Origin: Chryseobacterium sediminis
Lineage (GTDB): Bacteria > Bacteroidota > Bacteroidia > Flavobacteriales > Weeksellaceae
Direction: 5' to 3'
DNA length: 64,000 nt
NCBI RefSeq assembly: GCF_008386505.1
Contig: NZ_VUNZ01000001.1
Location: forward strand, 2,225,937 to 2,289,936
The notes under the pieces: model-generated
Told to the model about the DNA's origin: nothing
The model's database searches: none
Seen by the model: only the letters and a program-made list of their open reading frames with translations
Part shown: piece by piece, positions 34,426-42,387 of the stretch
Layout of the letters: the number at the start of each line of letters is the position of its first letter
Numbering within the stretch: the stretch's first letter is position 1
Made by a program: the position numbers and the translations under genes

Positions 34426-34989
34426 ATGGATAAAGTAATTATATTTTCAGCGCCATCAGGGAGCGGAAAAACTACATTGGTAAAGCATTCACTGGAAACA
34501 TTTCCTGAACTGGAATTTTCAATCTCATGTACCACAAGACAGCCGAGAGGAAGTGAGGTGCATCAGGTGGATTATCATTTTCTTACACCGGATGAATTCA
34601 GACAGAAAATTTCTGAAGATGCTTTTGTAGAATATGAAGAAGTATATACTGATAAATATTACGGTACTTTAAAATCTGAAGTAGAAAAAATCTGGAATCA
34701 GGGAAAAGTTGTTATTTTTGATGTAGATGTAAAAGGAGGTATTTCGTTAAAAAAATATTTTGGTGAAAAAGCCCTGTCTATTTTTATAGAACCGCCTTCC
34801 ATTGAAGAATTGGAACGAAGATTGATCTCCAGAAATACAGATGATGCAGAAACCATAAAAACCCGTGTAGCAAAGGCAGAAGAAGAAATGTCCTACGCAA
34901 GCGAGTTTGATAAGATCGTTATTAATACCGATCTTGATGTAGCTAAAAAAGAAATAGAAAGTTTAATAAAAAGTTTTATCAGTAATTAA
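34426..34989 (+). CDS. gmk: guanylate kinase
   Basis: 187 aa from the ATG at 34426; an in-frame ATG at 34345 lies inside a repeat and is rejected. The P-loop APSGSGKTTLV is at about residues 9-19. The GMP-binding signature FSISCTTRQPRGSEVHQVDYHFLT follows, and the lid region RRLISRNTDDAETIKTRVAKAEEEMSYA is intact. It converts GMP to GDP with ATP. Length is standard. Confidence 0.96.
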   Translation: MDKVIIFSAPSGSGKTTLVKHSLETFPELEFSISCTTRQPRGSEVHQVDYHFLTPDEFRQKISEDAFVEYEEVYTDKYYGTLKSEVEKIWNQGKVVIFDVDVKGGISLKKYFGEKALSIFIEPPSIEELERRLISRNTDDAETIKTRVAKAEEEMSYASEFDKIVINTDLDVAKKEIESLIKSFISN

Positions 34990-35076
34990 TGGCTGAAAGA
35001 TGGAAGCAGGAAGATGGGAGTAAAATACTACACTCAAAATCTAACTTCTTAATTTCTAACCTCTAGCTTCTGATAA
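34985..35076. repeat. purine/pyrimidine inverted intergenic repeat between gmk and nadA
   Basis: GCTGAAAGATGGAAGCAGG and AAGATGGGAG on the left face CTAACTTCTTAATTTCTAACC and CTAGCTTCTG on the right. The arms match less well than those at 33.3-33.4 kb. Confidence 0.4.
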
Positions 35077-35094
35077 TAAAAAATTGAGGTTGAT

Positions 35095-36114
35095 ATGAGT
35101 ACCGAAACATTAGAAAAAGCTAAATCTGCAATTCCTGTCAGAGGATTTCTGGATATAAAAGATATAGCTATTCCTCAGGGAGAAGAGCTGGTAAAAGCAA
35201 TTCTTAAACTTAAAGAGGAGAAAAATGCTGTTATTCTTGCCCACTACTACCAGCCAGGAGAAATTCAGGATATCGCTGATTTCCTGGGGGATTCCTTACA
35301 GCTGGCAAGACAGGCAAAAGAAACGAATGCAGACATGATTGTATTCTGCGGTGTACATTTCATGGCGGAAGCAGCTAAAATTCTGAACCCAACTAAAAAA
35401 GTAGTTCTTCCTGATACCATGGCCGGATGCTCTCTGGCTGACGGTTGTTCCGGAGAAGGATTAAGAAAAATGCGTGAGCAGCACCCGAATGCTTTAATTG
35501 CAACTTACATCAACTGTAACGCAGAAACTAAAGCAGAAAGTGATATCATCGTAACCAGTTCAAATGCTGAAACCGTAATAGAAGCACTTCCGAAAGACAG
35601 ACCTATCATTTTCGCACCAGACAAAAACCTGGGAAGATATTTATCTAAGAAAACAGGCCGTGATATGATTCTTTGGGACGGAAGCTGTGTAGTACACGAA
35701 GCATTTTCAATGGAAAGAATTGCTCAGCAGTTAGCTGACAATCCGGATGCCAAGCTGATTGCACACCCTGAAAGTGAAGAAGCTGTTTTGAAATTGGCTC
35801 ACTTTATCGGTTCTACTTCTGCCCTACTGAACTATGTAGAAAAAGACGACTGTCAGAAATTCATCATTGCCACAGAAGAAGGAATTCTTCACGAAATGAG
35901 AAAACGCGCTCCTCACAAGGAACTGATTCCTGCATTGGTTTTTGATGAAAGCTGTAACTGCTCAGAATGTTTCTACATGAAACGTAATACAATGGAAAAA
36001 TTGTACTTATGTATGAAGTATGAACTTCCTGAAATTCTTATCGACGAAGAATTAAGATTAAGAGCATTGAAACCTATTGAAGCAATGCTTGATCTTTCAA
36101 AAAGCATAAAATAA
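35095..36114 (+). CDS. nadA: quinolinate synthase A
   Basis: 339-aa [4Fe-4S] enzyme that condenses iminoaspartate with dihydroxyacetone phosphate in NAD synthesis. Motifs: AVILAHYYQPGEIQDIADFLGDSLQLAR, then MIVFCGVHFMAEAAKIL with Cys85. GCSLADGC and the WDGSCVVHEAFS segment follow, and ESCNCSECFYM supplies the C-terminal Cys. These are the three positions expected for cluster ligands. nadB and nadC are not in the window. A strong terminator follows. Confidence 0.96.
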   Translation: MSTETLEKAKSAIPVRGFLDIKDIAIPQGEELVKAILKLKEEKNAVILAHYYQPGEIQDIADFLGDSLQLARQAKETNADMIVFCGVHFMAEAAKILNPTKKVVLPDTMAGCSLADGCSGEGLRKMREQHPNALIATYINCNAETKAESDIIVTSSNAETVIEALPKDRPIIFAPDKNLGRYLSKKTGRDMILWDGSCVVHEAFSMERIAQQLADNPDAKLIAHPESEEAVLKLAHFIGSTSALLNYVEKDDCQKFIIATEEGILHEMRKRAPHKELIPALVFDESCNCSECFYMKRNTMEKLYLCMKYELPEILIDEELRLRALKPIEAMLDLSKSIK

Positions 36115-36119
36115 ACAAA

Positions 36120-36164
36120 GAGGCTGTCTCTGAAAGAATTTACTTTTGAGACAGCCCTTTTTAT
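36120..36164. terminator. terminator between nadA and the small-peptide cluster
   Basis: GGCTGTCTC (36122-36130) pairs with GAGACAGCC (36148-36156), with an inner AAAG/CTTT pair and T5 on the plus strand. The peptide genes converge on it from the right. Confidence 0.85.
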
Positions 36165-36166
36165 TT

Positions 36167-36376
36167 TTAGTCAGCACCAATTGCAACAAAACAATCTGCA
36201 CTCACAACTACACACATCCTGCAATTCTCGGACAATGTCCAGTATGCCTCACATGATGGATCGCTGGAAGAGCCCGGTCCAAAAACCAAATGAGTAGGAC
36301 AGCCATCACATTTTGATACACCAGCCCCTTTCATCTGTTCCAAATCTCTTCTGTTCAGTTTCCTTAAATTTTTCAT
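36167..36376 (-). CDS. small Cys-rich peptide with double-glycine-type leader (peptide 1)
   Basis: 69 aa. The leader MKNLRKLNRRDLEQMKGA is close to the leaders of the next four genes and ends in GA, a GG-type processing site. The core has six Cys and shares a pattern with peptides 2 and 5. In peptides 1 and 2 the pattern is CxGCP, then FGxG, then C, then C-K/R-M-C, then V-x-V-S-x-D/E-C. No maturation enzyme, C39 peptidase or transporter is in the window. It is probably a bacteriocin-like or RiPP-like exported peptide, by leader type only. Confidence 0.7.
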   Translation of the reverse strand: MKNLRKLNRRDLEQMKGAGVSKCDGCPTHLVFGPGSSSDPSCEAYWTLSENCRMCVVVSADCFVAIGAD

Positions 36377-36392
36377 AAGATCAAATTATCTT

Positions 36393-36602
36393 TTAAGAAA
36401 CTCCTCCGTCCACACACTCTATACTCACTAAGACACACATCTTGCAATAATCAGGAAGTCCCTGATAAGCAGAACATGGATACTGATATTCAGGACCATC
36501 TCCAAAAGTAGCATGTTGTGGACATCCTGCACATCTTGAAGGACCTGCTGCTCCATTTAATTGTTCAAGTTCTTTTCTGTTTAATTTCTTCAGATTTTTC
36601 AT
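36393..36602 (-). CDS. small Cys-rich peptide with double-glycine-type leader (peptide 2)
   Basis: 69 aa from the ATG at 36602; a longer frame to 36692 overlaps peptide 3 and is rejected. Leader MKNLKKLNRKELEQLNGA. The core has six Cys and closely parallels peptide 1: CAGCP, FGDG, CSAY, CKMC and VLVSIEC. The gene ends 16 bp before peptide 1, so the pair is probably co-transcribed. Function unknown. Confidence 0.7.
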   Translation of the reverse strand: MKNLKKLNRKELEQLNGAAGPSRCAGCPQHATFGDGPEYQYPCSAYQGLPDYCKMCVLVSIECVDGGVS

Positions 36603-36670
36603 AATAGTTTTTAAATTAAATTTTGATTTATGTTTTACAACAAATTGATAGTCTTTTAAATAATATTTTT

Positions 36671-36868
36671 CTAGCCTTCCAGAACCATACAACTTCCCGG
36701 AATTGATGGATCATAGGGAAAAAGATAAAGACAAACTTTACGTCCTCTAAAATCTGTACACACCGCACATCCTTTTGGTCCGCAATCAAGATCAACAGCA
36801 CAGCTGTCTCCTACACCTCCAATAATAGCTCTTAAATTTTCTCTGTTTAATTTTTTTGAATTTTTCAT
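36671..36868 (-). CDS. small Cys-rich peptide with double-glycine leader (peptide 3)
   Basis: 65 aa. Leader MKNSKKLNRENLRAIIGG with a true GG site. The core differs from peptides 1, 2 and 5: six Cys in a SC...DCGPKGCAVC...VC...SC arrangement, with a charged middle (DFRGRK). It keeps the leader but has an unrelated core, as expected if one exporter handles diverse cargo. Confidence 0.7.
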   Translation of the reverse strand: MKNSKKLNRENLRAIIGGVGDSCAVDLDCGPKGCAVCTDFRGRKVCLYLFPYDPSIPGSCMVLEG

Positions 36869-36929
36869 GGTAGTTGAATTTTAAATTAAATTTTGATTTT
36901 TTTAATAGAACAATAGAAGTAGTAATCAG

Positions 36930-37097
36930 TTACAACATGGGTGCATAACAGGTTCCTCCAGGTTTTAGCCAGCATCCCCATCCGCCTTTACGGAAACATA
37001 CAAATTGCTCACCTCCGCAAGCTTCAATCTGAATATCAGTGAATCCACCGATAACACTTTTCTTTTCTTCGCGTGATAATTTCTTAATTGTTTTCAT
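36930..37097 (-). CDS. small peptide with double-glycine leader (peptide 4), short gene
   Basis: 55 aa, translated by hand on the minus strand from the ATG at 37097 to TAA at 36932-36930. The leader MKTIKKLSREEKKSVIGG ends in GG. The core FTDIQIEACGGEQFVCFRKG continues with GWGCW and GTCYAPML, giving four Cys and two Trp. It fits between peptides 3 and 5 with 61- and 57-bp gaps and has the same leader grammar, which supports it despite its size. Confidence 0.65.
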   Translation of the reverse strand: MKTIKKLSREEKKSVIGGFTDIQIEACGGEQFVCFRKGGWGCWLKPGGTCYAPML

Positions 37098-37154
37098 AGC
37101 GCTTAATTTAAATATTAGAAATAAAGAATATTCTTGCCTTTATGCTAGTTAAGA

Positions 37155-37346
37155 TCAGGGACGATCAAAGCATTCAATACTCACCAGTACTCTTCCTTTA
37201 CAACATTCTGGTAAAGCATGATAATCAGTACAGGATCTTGGTTCGCCTGGTCCGTATGGTCCGGCAGGACAATTTTCATAACAAGGACCTATCCCGCCGT
37301 TGACTGATTTTAAATCATTTCGATTGATTTTCTTTAAATTTTTCAT
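37155..37346 (-). CDS. small Cys-rich peptide with double-glycine leader (peptide 5)
   Basis: 63 aa from the ATG at 37346; an in-frame ATG at 37394 adds a hydrophobic stretch and is less likely given the other leaders. Leader MKNLKKINRNDLKSVNGG. The core has six Cys and the family pattern: CYENCP, YGPG, SCTDY, ECCKGR and VLVSIEC. It is the first gene of the cluster in the direction of transcription. Confidence 0.7.
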   Translation of the reverse strand: MKNLKKINRNDLKSVNGGIGPCYENCPAGPYGPGEPRSCTDYHALPECCKGRVLVSIECFDRP

Positions 37347-37372
37347 GTTTGTTTTGTTATTAGTTAATAGTA

Positions 37373-37403
37373 TAAATGTAACATTTTTAATCAATTACAC
37401 CAA
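37373..37403 (-). promoter_or_regulatory. possible promoter of the GG-peptide cluster
   Basis: On the minus strand, TTGG (37403-37400) lies 20 nt from TACATTTA (37380-37373), one mismatch from TAnnTTTG, upstream of peptide 5. Confidence 0.4.
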
Positions 37404-37446
37404 TTATATCTCCAAAAAAGGAAATATATTTTATTATGTTAAAAAC

Positions 37447-37476
37447 TTGGCTGTTTCAAAATAAGTTGTACATTTG
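37447..37476 (+). promoter_or_regulatory. promoter of the threonine operon
   Basis: TTG (37447-37449), 19 nt, then TACATTTG (37469-37476) is an ideal Bacteroidota promoter. The leader-peptide ATG follows at 37487. Confidence 0.8.
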
Positions 37477-37486
37477 TTCCGTTACA

Positions 37487-37588
37487 ATGAATTTATTAAG
37501 AAACATATCTGATATTTCTGCCCTGAAATCACCTATTTCAGGCATATCTTCTGTTTCTACATTCACAACTACAACAACTACCCCATAA
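37487..37588 (+). CDS. threonine-operon leader peptide (ThrL-like)
   Basis: 33-aa reading frame, translated by hand: MNLLRNISDISALK, then SPISGISSVS, then TFTTTTTTP and TAA. Seven of the last nine residues are Thr, six in a row, and four Ile precede them. This is the composition of an E. coli-type thr operon leader, where Thr and Ile codons sense the charged tRNA pool. It lies between a strong promoter and thrA, with a hairpin inside the frame and another straddling its stop codon. Start spacing (11 nt from the -7 box) fits a short 5' end. Confidence 0.75.
   Translation: MNLLRNISDISALKSPISGISSVSTFTTTTTTP
37511..37548 (+). promoter_or_regulatory. hairpin inside the thr leader frame (pause/anti-antiterminator candidate)
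   Basis: Stem CCTGAAAT (37522-37529) with ATTTCAGG (37535-37542), extended after a bulge by GATAT with ATATC. It lies before the Thr codons, like the first stem of classic attenuators. Confidence 0.6.
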
Positions 37589-37601
37589 CGGGGTAAATTT
37601 T
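37579..37601 (+). terminator. attenuator hairpin at the end of the thr leader frame
   Basis: TACCCC-ATAAC-GGGGTA contains the leader stop codon in its loop and is followed by AATTTT. A ribosome stalled on the Thr codons would cover the left arm and keep the hairpin open. A second perfect 8-bp hairpin (TACTCTTT with AAAGAGTA, 37624-37644) follows but has no T-run. Confidence 0.6.
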
Positions 37602-37680
37602 CACATATTATTTCCGGTACCTGTACTCTTTTTTCTAAAGAGTAATCACTTCGTTATATCCAACTTCAAATAAATAATTG

Positions 37681-40128
37681 ATGAAAGTTTTAAAATTCGG
37701 CGGAACATCAGTCGCCCATTCTCAGAATATCCTTCTGGTGGAAAAAATCATAAAAGATGAATCTTTAAAAAGCAAAATAGTTGTTATTGTATCAGCACTT
37801 CATGGTGTCACCGATCAATTGATCAGAGCAGCAGAATATGCTTCCGTGAAAGATGAGAAGTATATTCAGATTGTTCAGAATCTTGAAGAAAAACATATCA
37901 ATCTTGTCAAAGATCTGTTTCCAATCGCAGAACAAAGTTCATGGCTAAGCTTCGTGAAAAAACATTTCAACGATATCGAAGATCTTTACAACGGAATTGC
38001 TGTTCTTGGCGAGCTTACCGACAGAATAAAAGATAAAATTGCTTCTTATGGAGAATTTCTGTCATCAAAAATTATAGCTGCAAGACTTCAGCATGAAGGA
38101 TTAGACTGTATATGGATGAATTCGGCAGACCTGATCAGAACAGACAGTAATTTCACTAATGCAAAAGTAGATTTTCAATGCACAGAAAATAATATCGTTA
38201 ATTTTCTGAATGAAAATAAGAATCATATCATCGTAGGTCCGGGTTTTGTCGCTCATGACGAAAAAAATAATGCAACAACATTAGGACGAGGAGGCTCAGA
38301 TTACACGGCTTCCATTATGGCAGCTTCTATTCATGCAGAAGAACTTCAGATCTGGACTGATGTAAGCGGAATGATGACTGCCGATCCACGTTTGGCTTCC
38401 AATGCGAAACCTATTTCAGAGATATCTTATCATGAAGCAATGGAATTATCACATTTCGGGGCAAAAGTGCTTTATCCACCTTCCATCCAGCCTGTCATGG
38501 TAAAAAATATAAACCTGATCATCAAGAATACTTTTGATCCGGATGCACAGGGAACTTTAATTTCTCATCAGTTGAAATCTTCAGGAAATGAAAAGCAGAT
38601 TGCGGTGGGAATTTCAAATATGAACCATATTGCGCTACTCACACTGGAAGGCAGCGGAATGGTAGGAATACCGGGTATTTCAGCAAAACTGTTCCAATGC
38701 TTAAGTCATGAAAAAATCAACGTAATCCTTATTACACAGGGATCTTCAGAACATTCTATCACAATTGCAATTGAAGAAAAAGAGGCTTTACATGCTGAGC
38801 ATGCTATCAATTCTTCTTTTGCGGATGATATCAATCTGGAAAGAGTCTATGCAGTAAAAATTGAAACAGGACTTTCCATTGTAGCCTTAGTTGGTGAAAG
38901 TATGAAAAGCAGAAGCGGTGTAAGTGCCAAAATGTTTGGGTGCCTGGGAAATAACGGAATCAATATAAGAGCAATTGCGCAGGGATCTTCTGAAAGAAAT
39001 ATCAGCATTGTTATTTCAGAAAAAGACAGTAAAAAAGCAGTGAATGTACTTCATGAAGAATTTTTTGAATCTGAAATTAAACAAATACACCTCTATATCT
39101 GCGGAACTGGAAATGTAGGTTCAAAACTGATTCGGCAGATCTATGACCAGAATGCATTTCTAAGAGAAAACTTTTTAATCAACCTGAGAATTGCAGGAAT
39201 TACCAACAGCCGCCATATGATATTTTCAGACAAAGGAATATCACAGGAAGACTACCTTTTCTGGGATCAACAGGGAGAAAAGGCTTCTGCCAGGGAATTT
39301 GCTGAAGAAATCATCCGTCGGAACTTAAGAAATTCTGTTTTTGTGGATGTAACTGCAAGTCCGGACGTACCTGAAATTTATGAAAGCTTATTAAAAAGAA
39401 GCGTGAATATAGTGGCTTGTAATAAAATTGCAGCTTCCTCAGATTTTAAAAAATATAAAACTTTAAAAAATACAGCAAGAAATCACAACTGTAATTTTTA
39501 TTTTGAAACCAATGTAGGAGCAGGACTTCCGGTAATAGGAACCATCAACGACCTGATTAAAAGCGGAGACCAGATCCAGTCTATTCAGGCGGTATTGAGC
39601 GGCACCTTAAATTTTGTATTTAATCATTATGACGGAAGCAGAACATTTTCTGAAGTTGTAGCCCAAGCCCAGCAGGAAGGCTATACAGAACCCGATCCAA
39701 GACTCGATTTGTCGGGAACTGATGTAGCAAGAAAAATATTAATCCTGGCAAGAGAGGCCGGATATCCGCTTCAGTTTGATGAAATTGAGAATATAAGCTT
39801 TCTTCCTGAAGAATGTATGCAGGGAAGCGTTGCTGACTTTTATGAAAAACTTACAGCATATGAAGAGCATTTTAAAAATTTATTGAATAATGCTAAAAAA
39901 GAAGGCAAAATTTTAAAATATGTCGCAGAATTTGAAGACGGAAAAGCAAAAGTAGGTTTACAGCATATCGCTCCAGACAGTGATCTGTTTCATCTTTATG
40001 GCAAAGACAATATTGTCATTTTTAAAACCCTCAGATATTCCGAACAGCCTTTGGTCGTAAAAGGAGCCGGGGCCGGAGCTGATGTAACAGCAAGCGGAGT
40101 TTTTGCAGATATTATTCGTTCCATTTAA
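37681..40128 (+). CDS. thrA: bifunctional aspartate kinase / homoserine dehydrogenase I
   Basis: 815 aa from the ATG at 37681 (MKVLKFGGTSVAHS). The aspartokinase domain (about 1-300) has KFGGTSV, GRGGSDYTASIMAA and ELQIWTDVSGMMTADPR. Two ACT regulatory domains follow (about 310-465: GMVGIPGISAKLFQCL and SRSGVSAKMFGCLGNNGINIRAIAQGSSERNIS-like segments). The homoserine dehydrogenase domain begins LYICGTGNVGSKLIRQIYD (about 475) and has NVGAGLPVIGTINDLIKSGD and SGTLNFVFN. It catalyses the first and third steps from aspartate to threonine. Expression is predicted to be attenuated by the leader upstream; ACT domains suggest threonine feedback. Confidence 0.96.
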   Translation: MKVLKFGGTSVAHSQNILLVEKIIKDESLKSKIVVIVSALHGVTDQLIRAAEYASVKDEKYIQIVQNLEEKHINLVKDLFPIAEQSSWLSFVKKHFNDIEDLYNGIAVLGELTDRIKDKIASYGEFLSSKIIAARLQHEGLDCIWMNSADLIRTDSNFTNAKVDFQCTENNIVNFLNENKNHIIVGPGFVAHDEKNNATTLGRGGSDYTASIMAASIHAEELQIWTDVSGMMTADPRLASNAKPISEISYHEAMELSHFGAKVLYPPSIQPVMVKNINLIIKNTFDPDAQGTLISHQLKSSGNEKQIAVGISNMNHIALLTLEGSGMVGIPGISAKLFQCLSHEKINVILITQGSSEHSITIAIEEKEALHAEHAINSSFADDINLERVYAVKIETGLSIVALVGESMKSRSGVSAKMFGCLGNNGINIRAIAQGSSERNISIVISEKDSKKAVNVLHEEFFESEIKQIHLYICGTGNVGSKLIRQIYDQNAFLRENFLINLRIAGITNSRHMIFSDKGISQEDYLFWDQQGEKASAREFAEEIIRRNLRNSVFVDVTASPDVPEIYESLLKRSVNIVACNKIAASSDFKKYKTLKNTARNHNCNFYFETNVGAGLPVIGTINDLIKSGDQIQSIQAVLSGTLNFVFNHYDGSRTFSEVVAQAQQEGYTEPDPRLDLSGTDVARKILILAREAGYPLQFDEIENISFLPEECMQGSVADFYEKLTAYEEHFKNLLNNAKKEGKILKYVAEFEDGKAKVGLQHIAPDSDLFHLYGKDNIVIFKTLRYSEQPLVVKGAGAGADVTASGVFADIIRSI

Positions 40129-40137
40129 AATATAGTT

Positions 40138-41064
40138 ATGAAAAAAGTAAAATTAAAAGTCCCCGCTACTGTTGCTAATCTGGTTTGTGGGTTTGATATC
40201 CTGGGAATGGCTGTCCATGATCCATATGATGAAATGGAATTCAGATTATTGGAAACTCCTGAAATTATTATTAAACATATTGACTCCTTTGGACTTCCTG
40301 AAGAACCTTCCGAAAATGTTGCCGGAATTGTCTTATTAAAAATTCAGGAATATTTTAATATGAAAAACGGTTTTGAAGTCATTATCCGTAAACATATAAA
40401 ACCTGGAAGCGGGCTCGGCTCCAGTGCGGCAAGTGCCGCCGGAGCCGCTTTCGGAGCCAATATATTATTAGGAAACAAATTATCAAAAGAAGAAATGGTC
40501 TATTTTGCCATGTTTGGAGAAGAACTGGCTTCAGGAGTACGACATGCAGATAATATTGCTCCGTGTATCTATGGAGGAATTACACTGGTAAAATCCACCA
40601 ATCCGATTGATATTATCCCCCTGAACAGTCCTGATTTATTAGTAACCGCTGTGCATCCACAGGTGGAAGTAAAAACTTCTGATGCAAGACAGATTTTGAA
40701 GAAAAATATCACATTAAAAAGTGCAGTAGAACAATGGGGAAATATAGCAGGTCTTGTAACAGGAATTCAGAAAAACGATTTTTCGTTGATTGGCAGAAGT
40801 CTTAACGATGTTATTATAGAACCTATTCGTAGTATTCTGATTCCGAAATTTGACAAAATTAAAACCAGAAGTTTACAGTTGGGAGCTTTAGGTGGAGGAA
40901 TTTCCGGATCAGGGCCATCTATTTTTATGCTGTCCGAACAAAAGGAAACGGCAGAAAAAATTGCTCAGATGATGAAATCAGTGTATGATGAGATTGAAAT
41001 AGAAAGTCTTGTGTATGTTTCAAAAATAGATCCGGCAGGCATTCAAATCGTTGAAGAAGTTTAA
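40138..41064 (+). CDS. thrB: homoserine kinase
   Basis: 308-aa GHMP kinase that phosphorylates homoserine. The substrate-binding start is KVPATVANLVCGFDILGMAV. The phosphate loop PGSGLGSSAASAAG is at about residues 89-102. The C-terminal GHMP motif is LGGGISGSGPSIFML. The gene starts 9 bp after thrA and ends 14 bp before thrC, as expected for one transcript. Confidence 0.96.
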   Translation: MKKVKLKVPATVANLVCGFDILGMAVHDPYDEMEFRLLETPEIIIKHIDSFGLPEEPSENVAGIVLLKIQEYFNMKNGFEVIIRKHIKPGSGLGSSAASAAGAAFGANILLGNKLSKEEMVYFAMFGEELASGVRHADNIAPCIYGGITLVKSTNPIDIIPLNSPDLLVTAVHPQVEVKTSDARQILKKNITLKSAVEQWGNIAGLVTGIQKNDFSLIGRSLNDVIIEPIRSILIPKFDKIKTRSLQLGALGGGISGSGPSIFMLSEQKETAEKIAQMMKSVYDEIEIESLVYVSKIDPAGIQIVEEV

Positions 41065-41078
41065 CATAAAAAACAGAA

Positions 41079-42383
41079 ATGAAATATTATAACTTAAAAG
41101 ATTCTCTGGAAAAAATTGATTTCAGAGAAGCAACAATAAAAGGTCAGGGAAAAGAAAAAGGATTGTTTTTCCCTGAAAATATCCCACAATTTGATAAAGA
41201 ATTCATTCAAAATCTTCATCACTATTCTAATGAGGAAATTGCTTACCAGTGCATGAAAGATTTTGTGGGAGATGAAATTCCCTCAGAAATCCTAAAAGAA
41301 ATTGTAGCAGAAACGGTGAGCTTTGAAATTCCTTTGGTAAAGATCAATGAACAGATATCAATCCTCGAATTATTTCATGGTCCTACCCTTGCCTTTAAAG
41401 ATATCGGTGCAAGATTTATGAGCCGTTGTCTCTCTTATTTTCTGAAAGATCAGCAGAAAAAAGTCACTGTTCTTGTAGCCACTTCCGGAGATACCGGAGG
41501 TGCTGTTGCACATGGATTCTATAAAATTCCACAAATTAATGTAGTAATTCTGTATCCTAAAAACAGAGTAAGCCCGGTTCAGGAGAAACAATTGACCGCA
41601 TTAGGAGAAAATATTTCAGCTTTGGAGGTAAACGGTAGTTTTGACGACTGCCAAAACCTTGTAAAACAGGCTTTTTCTGATGAAGAAATTAATAATCAGT
41701 TATTTCTGACCTCTGCCAATTCTATCAACGTTGCAAGATGGCTTCCCCAACAGATTTATTATCTAATAGCACTAAAACAATGGATTCAACACTATAAGGA
41801 ACAGCCGGTAATCTGTGTACCAAGTGGTAATTTCGGAAATATCTGTGCCGGACTTCTGGCCCATTTCAGAGGACTGCCTGCCAGTCATTTTATTGCAGCC
41901 TGTAATGCCAATCAGGTAATTCCTGATTATTTTAAAACCCAAAACTACCAGCCACAAAAAGCAGTTGCTACCCTATCCAATGCCATGGATGTGGGAGATC
42001 CAAGCAATTTTGTAAGGATTTTAGAACTTTTCGGACATCGGTTTGATGCTTTAAAAAATAAAATATCTGCGTATTCCATTGATGATAACAAAACAATGAA
42101 TATCATCACAAAAGTCTATGAGAAATACAGCTATATTCTGGAGCCTCACAGTGCCGTAGCATTCGCTGCAATGGAACATTATCTGCAAGAAAATCCTGAT
42201 CAAAAAGGATTTATTCTGGGAACAGCGCACCCTGTAAAATTCCCTGATGCTGTGGAAAAAGCAATCCACACTCAGATTGAAATTCCGGATTCTTTGAATG
42301 AGCTGATGAAAAAGGAGAAAAAAACTGTAGAAATAAATTCAGACTTTGAAGAATTAAGACGATTTTTGCTTCATAAAATATGA
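41079..42383 (+). CDS. thrC: threonine synthase
   Basis: 434-aa PLP enzyme, last step of threonine synthesis. The PLP lysine is Lys107 in HGPTLAFKDIGARF. The phosphate-binding turn is ATSGDTGGAVAHGF and the conserved CVPSGNFGNICAG lies mid-protein. The N-terminal ENIPQF and HYSNEEIAYQ helices are typical of the long (fungal/E. coli) type. It ends 4 bp before folB. Confidence 0.96.
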   Translation: MKYYNLKDSLEKIDFREATIKGQGKEKGLFFPENIPQFDKEFIQNLHHYSNEEIAYQCMKDFVGDEIPSEILKEIVAETVSFEIPLVKINEQISILELFHGPTLAFKDIGARFMSRCLSYFLKDQQKKVTVLVATSGDTGGAVAHGFYKIPQINVVILYPKNRVSPVQEKQLTALGENISALEVNGSFDDCQNLVKQAFSDEEINNQLFLTSANSINVARWLPQQIYYLIALKQWIQHYKEQPVICVPSGNFGNICAGLLAHFRGLPASHFIAACNANQVIPDYFKTQNYQPQKAVATLSNAMDVGDPSNFVRILELFGHRFDALKNKISAYSIDDNKTMNIITKVYEKYSYILEPHSAVAFAAMEHYLQENPDQKGFILGTAHPVKFPDAVEKAIHTQIEIPDSLNELMKKEKKTVEINSDFEELRRFLLHKI

Positions 42384-42387
42384 GGCA

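Noticed and set aside
36603-36692. Longer start of GG-peptide 2
   Set aside because: It would overlap peptide 3, and the leader shared by all five peptides begins at 36602.
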